This document shows, piece after piece, positions 15,681 to 20,672 of a DNA stretch of 20,672 nt (position 1 is its first letter; each line of letters begins with the position of its first letter). Made by a program: the position numbers and the translations under genes. The DNA is taken from the NCBI GenBank assembly GCA_934096715.1, contig CAKOMQ010000019.1, positions 1 through 20,672 of the forward strand, read 5' to 3'. This DNA comes from an uncultured Bacilli bacterium (GTDB lineage: Bacteria; Bacillota_I; Bacilli_A; RF39; UBA660). The notes beneath the pieces are model-generated. The model did not search any database and was not told where the DNA came from. It was given only the letters and a program-made list of their open reading frames with translations.

Positions 15681-17865
15681 TGTTTATTACTCTTTCTAAT
15701 ATATTTTTTACTTCAGTTGCCGTTTCTTCTAGAAACTCAATACGATAATTATTTATACCCATATTTTTAAATGTATTTATATTATCTATTAAATCTATAT
15801 TTTTATAATCATATATTATTGTACTATGAGTATCTTTATTAGTTATAATTCTATATAAATAGTTATTTCTATCTTGAAGATAATATTTGTTATTATTTTT
15901 ACAAATACTACAAGTTTTATCTTTATTTAAAAGATAGTTTAAAGGACAATATTTCATTAACATTAATTCTAATTTACCATAGATATATATTTCTACATTC
16001 TTATTCTTAAGTTGCATATCTTTTAAACTATTCATACTTAGTTCAGGAGACAAAGTAATTAACTCAGTATACTTACTTAAGTAGTCTACACTATAAGTAT
16101 TTGTAATATTTAAGAAATAGTCACTATGAGATGAAGGGTACTTAAATACTTGACTATAATCAGTAAGTAACATATCATTATTTAAATTATCTATGTTAAG
16201 TAAGTCTCTTGGTACTTTATATTTTACTTTATCACTTAATAGATCTTTGTTAGTAGTATATATTCTATCTATATTATATTTAAGAACTATATCCAGTTGT
16301 TCTTTATTTCTAACTACTACACTTATTCCAGTTATATCTTTATCCTTATGATATTCACTATTATAATGTCCTAAAACATAATTTGATTTACCTATTCTTA
16401 TTTCATTTAATTTATCAACCATATTTCTTCTTAAGATATTTAATTCTTTTAAATTAACAAATATATTATTATCGATATCTATATCAATATTATTTAGTTT
16501 ATATGGAGTATTATTTAACTTAGATAATTGTTTTATAACATTATCTTTACTAATTGGAGAGTTTTTACTCTTTTCAACCATTGGGCCATATATTTCAAAG
16601 TTGTTTTTATTATCACTTACTAAAACTCTAATTAATTCATTAGTTTTTAAAGTAATTTTAAGGTCAATATCTATCTTTTTGGTAACACTTGTTTCCAGCT
16701 TAATATAAGGCTTTGTAAGGTATACATCATCAAGAGAGTTAATATTTAAGAAGTTATCTAAGTAAATAATATCTCCTTTATTACCTTCATTAATTAGATT
16801 ATCTTTACTATTGTAAAGAAAGTTTACAGTACACCCTAAATTGTTATTTTTAAATCTTATACTATCAAATTGATGTAAATTTTTTAATAATTTAATTTTA
16901 ATTTTCTTGTTATTATATTCAATTACTTTACCTATTAATAATCCCTGATGATTAGGGCTTTTTATATTCATTATATCTGAGTCATTATTTAAGTATCCTT
17001 TAGTATATTCACGATTATAAATAGACATAAGCATATCAAAGTCATCTTTATTAACAGATAACTTTTCATTATTATAGTACTTGTTTATTAAGTTACGATA
17101 TATCTTTGTAACATAGTAAACATATTCAGGAGATTTCATTCTACCTTCTATTTTAAAAGATAAGATATCACTTTCCATTAGTTTAGTAAATGTATCTATA
17201 CTACATAATTCTTTAGGACTTAATAAATAGTCACCTGGAGTATTTACAACTTGATTGTTTTCTAAAAGCTTATATGGAAGACGACACATACCAGCACAAG
17301 CACCTCTGTTACCGCTTCTATTTAAGACTCGACTAGAAAATAGACATTGACCAGAATATGAAATACATAATGCTCCATGGATAAATACTTCTTTTTCTAG
17401 ATTTGTTTTAATACTATTTATATAATTCAAGGACAGTTCACGAGCAAAAACTACTCTTTTTACGCCAAGATTTTCTAAGAAATTTAGAGTATCCTTGTTA
17501 TGAACATGCATTTGAGTAGATGCATGTAACTCAAGATTAGGAAGAATTTGATGAATATAATTTATTAGGCCTATATCTTGCATAATAATAGCATCAACAT
17601 TATTTTTATGAAGGAATTTAATGAACTCTACTACATCTGGAAACTCTCTATCGAAAATTAATGTATTTATTGTAACATATACTTTTACTCCATATATATG
17701 ACACATCTTTATAGCGTCCACTATCTCATTATTGCTAAAATTTTCAGCATATTTTCTTGCACCATAATTACTTCCTGCTAGATATACTGCATCACATCCA
17801 GCGTTAATAGCACTTATTAAACACTCTTTATTACCTACAGGTACTAAAAGTTCTTTCTTATTCAT
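15673..17865 (-). CDS. U32-family protein with DUF3656, RlhA-like
   Basis: A 730-residue protein of the U32 peptidase-like family. The TIM-barrel part begins KKELLVPVGNKECL and contains the family cysteine block HGALCISYSGQC...NRGACAGMCRLPY, with C167, C174, C190 and C194. A second cysteine set follows near the C-terminus (YCPLNYLL, then CSIC). The middle region (about 375-500) fits the DUF3656 domain. Although named as peptidases, characterised members of this subgroup (RlhA of E. coli) hydroxylate a cytidine of 23S rRNA and need an iron-sulphur cluster and prephenate. That role suits the operon, which also holds a pseudouridine synthase and an rRNA-type methyltransferase. The start at 17865 forms an ATGA overlap with the upstream gene and has GGAG six bases before it; the in-frame start at 17877 is rejected. 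Confidence 0.9.
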   Translation of the reverse strand: MNKKELLVPVGNKECLISAINAGCDAVYLAGSNYGARKYAENFSNNEIVDAIKMCHIYGVKVYVTINTLIFDREFPDVVEFIKFLHKNNVDAIIMQDIGLINYIHQILPNLELHASTQMHVHNKDTLNFLENLGVKRVVFARELSLNYINSIKTNLEKEVFIHGALCISYSGQCLFSSRVLNRSGNRGACAGMCRLPYKLLENNQVVNTPGDYLLSPKELCSIDTFTKLMESDILSFKIEGRMKSPEYVYYVTKIYRNLINKYYNNEKLSVNKDDFDMLMSIYNREYTKGYLNNDSDIMNIKSPNHQGLLIGKVIEYNNKKIKIKLLKNLHQFDSIRFKNNNLGCTVNFLYNSKDNLINEGNKGDIIYLDNFLNINSLDDVYLTKPYIKLETSVTKKIDIDLKITLKTNELIRVLVSDNKNNFEIYGPMVEKSKNSPISKDNVIKQLSKLNNTPYKLNNIDIDIDNNIFVNLKELNILRRNMVDKLNEIRIGKSNYVLGHYNSEYHKDKDITGISVVVRNKEQLDIVLKYNIDRIYTTNKDLLSDKVKYKVPRDLLNIDNLNNDMLLTDYSQVFKYPSSHSDYFLNITNTYSVDYLSKYTELITLSPELSMNSLKDMQLKNKNVEIYIYGKLELMLMKYCPLNYLLNKDKTCSICKNNNKYYLQDRNNYLYRIITNKDTHSTIIYDYKNIDLIDNINTFKNMGINNYRIEFLEETATEVKNILERVINNE

Positions 17866-18533
17866 GATAAACTCCATTTGTTTATAAAATCAAATGTCTT
17901 CCATATTTCGCCTTTTGGACATAAATTAAAACTCATGTGTTCTTTAGTAACAGGATGAACAAATTCTAAATGGTAAGCAAAAAGGGCAATTTGTTTTTTA
18001 TCTTGTATTCCATATAATTGATCCCCATATAAAGGGTGATGTATATTGGCTAGTTGTACTCTTATTTGATGATGTCTACCAGTAACTAAATCTATCTTTA
18101 GAAGATTTAAGTTATTTTTCTTTTCTAATATTTCATACGAAAGTTCTGCGTATTTACCTTTTCCTTCTTTAGTAATTATACTTTTCTTTTCTACTCTATC
18201 TATATAATTTATAAGAGTATCTTTTTCTTTCATATCTCCTTTAGTAACACATAGATAATTCTTTTTAAATTCATGATTTTTTATGCTATTTGTTAATCTT
18301 TCTGCAGCTTTGCTAGTACGTGCAAAAACCATTAGACCCCCAACTGGACGATCTAAGCGATGAATTACTCCTAAATATACATTGCCAACTTTATTATATT
18401 TAACTTTTAGATATTCTTTTAACATATCACTTAAAGTAATATCTCCAGTATTATCTCCTTGGACAAGAACATTAATTGGTTTCTCAACAACAATAATATG
18501 ATTATCTTCATATAGAATATTTAACTTATTCAT
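17862..18533 (-). CDS. RluA-family pseudouridine synthase
   Basis: A 223-residue single-domain enzyme that converts uridine to pseudouridine in RNA. The catalytic loop is VIHRLDRPVGGLMVFAR (57-73), with the nucleophile D61 in HRLDR. Later family motifs are present too (LVTGRHHQIRVQLA, then HPLYGDQLYG). The N-terminal S4 RNA-binding domain found in RluC and RluD is absent, so it is a short form. The exact RNA position cannot be told from the sequence. It overlaps the methyltransferase gene by 8 bases and the U32 gene by 4. Confidence 0.93.
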   Translation of the reverse strand: MNKLNILYEDNHIIVVEKPINVLVQGDNTGDITLSDMLKEYLKVKYNKVGNVYLGVIHRLDRPVGGLMVFARTSKAAERLTNSIKNHEFKKNYLCVTKGDMKEKDTLINYIDRVEKKSIITKEGKGKYAELSYEILEKKNNLNLLKIDLVTGRHHQIRVQLANIHHPLYGDQLYGIQDKKQIALFAYHLEFVHPVTKEHMSFNLCPKGEIWKTFDFINKWSLS

Positions 18534-19380
18534 TCTCTACTCTTCCTGTTATACCACAAGATAGATATAAGTTACTATTATCTATTGGTAAACATAAGTC
18601 ATCTACTAAGATTTTCGATTTTGGAAAGTTTATTTTTAAAATATTTTCTAAAGATACATTAGGTAAGTTAGTAGAATAAGTATTTACTATGTAGAATAAA
18701 AAATCTTCTTTAAGTATTTCTTTAGTTAGTTTAACTAATTCTTCTAAGTTGTCATCTAGTGACCAAACTTCGCCATTTGCTCCTCTTCCATAAGAAGGTG
18801 GATCCATGATAATCGCATCATACTTATTTCCCCTTCTTATTTCTCTTTTAACAAATTTTAATACATCATCTACTAAGAATCTTATTGGTTTATCTTCAAG
18901 TCCATTCAATTTAACATTTTCTTTAGCCCAGTCAATCATACCACGTGAAGAGTCAACATGAGTAACATGGGCACCTGATTTAAGCATGGCAACCGAAAGA
19001 GCTCCTGTATAAGCAAATAGATTAAGAACTTTTATTTCTTTTTTATTTGAACTTTCTATTTTTTCTCTGGCAAAATCCCAGTTAATAGCTTGTTCTGGAA
19101 ATAAACCTGTATGTTTGAATCCCATTTGCTTTATATTAAATTTTAAATCTTTGTAAGATATAGTCCAACTAGCTGGAACACTACTTAAGTTTTCCCAGTA
19201 TCCTCCACCTTTGTTACTCCTATTATATTTAGCATTTATTTTACTATAGTCAAAAGCTCCCATGTCCCAAGTAACAACTGGGTCCGGTCTTAGTAAAGTG
19301 TATTTACCCCATACTTCTAATTTTTCGCCTTTACTTGCTTTTAATACTTTATATTCTTTCCAATCATTACTTACTAACAT
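18526..19380 (-). CDS. Class I SAM-dependent methyltransferase (COG1092 / RlmI-like)
   Basis: A 284-residue methyltransferase. The SAM-binding fold starts at KVLNLFAYTGALSV (117-130) and continues with HVDSSRGMIDWAKEN (141-155). The catalytic motif IV is MDPPSYGRG (192-200), typical of the COG1092 group that includes the 23S rRNA cytosine-C5 methyltransferase RlmI/RlmKL. It lacks the N-terminal PUA domain of full-length RlmI and instead has about 110 residues containing a GGYWENL/SWTISY segment, so the target may differ. AGGTG with 8-base spacing supports the start. First gene of the four-gene RNA-modification operon. Confidence 0.9.
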   Translation of the reverse strand: MLVSNDWKEYKVLKASKGEKLEVWGKYTLLRPDPVVTWDMGAFDYSKINAKYNRSNKGGGYWENLSSVPASWTISYKDLKFNIKQMGFKHTGLFPEQAINWDFAREKIESSNKKEIKVLNLFAYTGALSVAMLKSGAHVTHVDSSRGMIDWAKENVKLNGLEDKPIRFLVDDVLKFVKREIRRGNKYDAIIMDPPSYGRGANGEVWSLDDNLEELVKLTKEILKEDFLFYIVNTYSTNLPNVSLENILKINFPKSKILVDDLCLPIDNSNLYLSCGITGRVENE

Positions 19381-19398
19381 ACTTTTTTCACCTATTTC

Positions 19399-19427
19399 AT
19401 TATATAAAAAAAACTCCTTTTAGTAAA
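19399..19427 (-). promoter_or_regulatory. Promoter of the methyltransferase-RluA-U32-tex operon
   Basis: On the minus strand: TTTACT (19422-19427), a 17-base spacer and TATAAT (19399-19404). The -35 box and spacer lie within the terminator hairpin and T-run of the preceding gene. The start codon is 18 bases after the -10 box, giving another very short leader. Confidence 0.55.
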
Positions 19428-19433
19428 GAAGTC
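19405..19433 (-). terminator. Intrinsic terminator of the surface-protein gene
   Basis: On the minus strand ACTTCTTT (19432-19425) pairs with AAAGGAGT (19420-19413), with one wobble and a 4-base loop, followed by seven Ts (19412-19406). It begins directly after the TAA stop at 19434. Confidence 0.75.
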
Positions 19434-20672
19434 TTATTCAGTAATGATGAATGGATTATCTAAACTACCATCTCCTAAGTCAGTAATTTTTACATCACTT
19501 GTTAGGTAGAATACTGGGCGAACAGCACCCGTAGTGCTCACGCGGCTGGTGAACACGTGACCGTCGCTAAAGACACGCCACGCATAGAAGGAACCACTAT
19601 CAGCCCCAATACGAGAAAGCGTCCATTCTGTAGCAGACTTAGTAGTATCATTATTACTTTGATGCATCCATCCTGTTTTTAATGCGGCTTGATTTGCACT
19701 AGTATTTCCTGTTAGTGCTAATGCACTTGAACCCAATGACATTTGATAGTCACTTGCATACATTAACCCAATTTTAGCAGTAGGGTTTGTCCATGCTCCA
19801 CCATTACAATTTATTGCTGTATTATTGTAGTTCTTACATAATGTCTCTGATGAAGCTTTATGCATTTCATTTAAATATATTCCTTTTGTTTTTGAATAAT
19901 AATAATACGGATTATTTGTTTGATCTTCATATGTTTTTGTATTTACTGCACTCCATGTCCAGTTTTCAATTCTATTGTTCCATGTTGTATCGTGTAAATA
20001 ATCATATGTTGTATTTGTTAAGAAATAACTTCCGTTTAAGCCTTTATACATATCACTGTTTTCCCATGATATATCTGTTTGATAGTTTTCATTCCATGCA
20101 TATGTTGAACTTAATTGTTTATATTTGATTAATTTAACATGGTTATCTCCTTTTGAATCTGAGAATACTCCTAATACACGATACATATATTTATCTTGAT
20201 TTGCTGTACAATCTGATTTGTTATTTGTACCGAAACATATAAAGTTATTTGGATTTGTACTAGTTCCTACTGCGCCACTTCCTGTATATCTATAGCCATC
20301 TCCTTCTAGTCCACTTTGCCATAACCATCCACTATCAACTAAATTTTGTGCAAGTGTTTTTGTTGTATCAATTTTATATCTTAATTTACATGAAAATCCT
20401 TTTTTATCTCCACTTGTATACGGTTCAATTTTTATTGTGTATGAATTACCTACTAGTTTATCTTGAGTAGTTGCTGTATTTGTTATACTACTTGTTAGTG
20501 GTATTGATACACTATTTCCTTTTGTTAAGTTTTTAATTTCTCCACTTACTATAATGCCTGTAGTTCCAGCAGTTGTAAGTTCCTTAAGAGTCATTGTCTT
20601 ATCTCCAACTACTACTTTTACATCTGAGTCACTTCCATCTGTTATTGGATTAGTTACAGTTGCTGTTACCTT
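19434..20672 (-). CDS. Large surface-type protein, N-terminus outside the window; candidate DGR target
   Basis: The frame is open to the window edge, giving the last 412 residues. The visible N-terminal part is threonine- and valine-rich with repeated beta-strand patterns (KVTATVTNP, KVVVGDKT), typical of stacked extracellular domains. The remainder is rich in W, Y, N, S and T (GWLWQSGLEGDGYRYTGSG, then YMYRVLGVF) and ends VRPVFYLTSDV...GDGSLDNPFIITE. Such endings recur, from memory, in large paralogous surface families of RF39-type Bacilli genomes. The residues just before VRPVFYL are encoded by a GC-rich block (separate entry). Cysteines are few. No sorting signal or C-terminal membrane helix is visible, so anchoring must come from the missing N-terminus or from binding. 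An internal methionine at 20594 is not the real start, because the frame continues through it. Confidence 0.85.
   Translation of the reverse strand, partial: KVTATVTNPITDGSDSDVKVVVGDKTMTLKELTTAGTTGIIVSGEIKNLTKGNSVSIPLTSSITNTATTQDKLVGNSYTIKIEPYTSGDKKGFSCKLRYKIDTTKTLAQNLVDSGWLWQSGLEGDGYRYTGSGAVGTSTNPNNFICFGTNNKSDCTANQDKYMYRVLGVFSDSKGDNHVKLIKYKQLSSTYAWNENYQTDISWENSDMYKGLNGSYFLTNTTYDYLHDTTWNNRIENWTWSAVNTKTYEDQTNNPYYYYSKTKGIYLNEMHKASSETLCKNYNNTAINCNGGAWTNPTAKIGLMYASDYQMSLGSSALALTGNTSANQAALKTGWMHQSNNDTTKSATEWTLSRIGADSGSFYAWRVFSDGHVFTSRVSTTGAVRPVFYLTSDVKITDLGDGSLDNPFIITE
19516..19620 (-). other. Candidate variable region (DGR-type) in the surface-protein gene
   Basis: By my count 61 of these 105 bases are G or C, while the gene around it is about one-third G/C. 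In the coding strand the final stretch runs AGC GAC GGT CAC GTG TTC, then ACC AGC CGC GTG AGC ACT, then ACG GGT GCT GTT CGC. NNC codons dominate, with fixed-looking G and V between them (pattern xxGxVxxxxVxxxxAVRPVFYL). In diversity-generating retroelements, a template repeat with AAC/AAT codons is copied with errors at adenines into a variable region near the 3' end of a target gene. That yields exactly such NNC codons ahead of a constant 3' segment. No matching template repeat or reverse transcriptase was found in the window, so this is a strong-looking but unproven candidate. Confidence 0.5.

Noticed and set aside
1..19433. DGR reverse transcriptase or template repeat within the window
   Set aside because: No protein has reverse-transcriptase motifs, and no other segment resembles the GC-rich block at 19516-19620; any such element must lie outside.
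19787..20128. 113-residue plus-strand frame opposite the surface-protein gene
   Set aside because: It is the antisense of a clear coding region, with low-complexity M/L/Y/H content and no ribosome site.
1..20672. TGA read as tryptophan (Mycoplasma-type code)
   Set aside because: Conserved tryptophans use TGG, and TGA ends several genes exactly at operon overlaps (17862, 15673, 2854).
1..20672. CRISPR array, tRNA or rRNA genes, insertion sequence
   Set aside because: I saw no regularly spaced repeats, cloverleaf sequences, rRNA segments or transposase motifs on either strand.

Overview
The window is AT-rich DNA from a low-GC Gram-positive bacterium with a compact genome. It looks like an uncultured gut-type Bacilli lineage (RF39, Erysipelotrichales or Mollicutes-like). 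The evidence is densely overlapping operons, Bacilli-like housekeeping proteins (Zn_peptidase_2, long GluRS, DUF3656-type U32 protein), GGAGG or GGTG ribosome binding sites, and a large secreted-type protein ending in a motif I associate with such genomes. TGA is used as a stop and tryptophan is TGG, so this is not a Mycoplasma-type code. Taxonomy is an inference.

Bases 1-8950 are accessory DNA. They begin with the tail of a coiled-coil protein resembling the end of a conjugative-element relaxase (+), closed by a bidirectional terminator. Next comes a minus-strand restriction-modification operon: a beta-class amino-methyltransferase, a D12 (alpha-class) adenine methyltransferase and a FokI homologue. 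A PHP-plus-ABC-ATPase protein of the TrlF type (+) diverges from it and overlaps a 99-residue partner. Then come a candidate small transcript or attenuator, an orphan protein with a possible PD-(D/E)XK site (-), a NUDIX hydrolase (+) and a convergent Fic protein (-). This reads as a defence island, possibly on an integrative element.

Bases 9150-12900 are a housekeeping operon on the minus strand: gltX, cysS and a YugP-type membrane zinc protease. The 630-base gap 12897-13526 holds the gltX promoter, a terminator, the remains of a frameshifted gene and two strong inverted repeats.

Bases 13527-19380 are a tightly overlapping minus-strand operon of translation and RNA genes: an RlmI-like methyltransferase, a RluA-type pseudouridine synthase, a U32/RlhA-like rRNA hydroxylation protein and Tex. 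Its promoter lies inside the terminator of the preceding gene.

Bases 19434-20672 are the 3' part of a large surface-type protein gene that runs off the window. Near its 3' end is a sharply bounded GC-rich block (61 of 105 bases G/C by my count) full of NNC codons, just before the ending VRPVFYL. This is what a diversity-generating retroelement (DGR) variable region looks like. No reverse transcriptase or template repeat is visible here, so the retroelement would have to act from elsewhere.

Most promising for new biology: the candidate DGR target, the TrlF-type ATPase with its small partner, the FokI-type system with two separate methyltransferases of different classes, and the promoter/terminator-bounded short transcript next to the ATPase pair.
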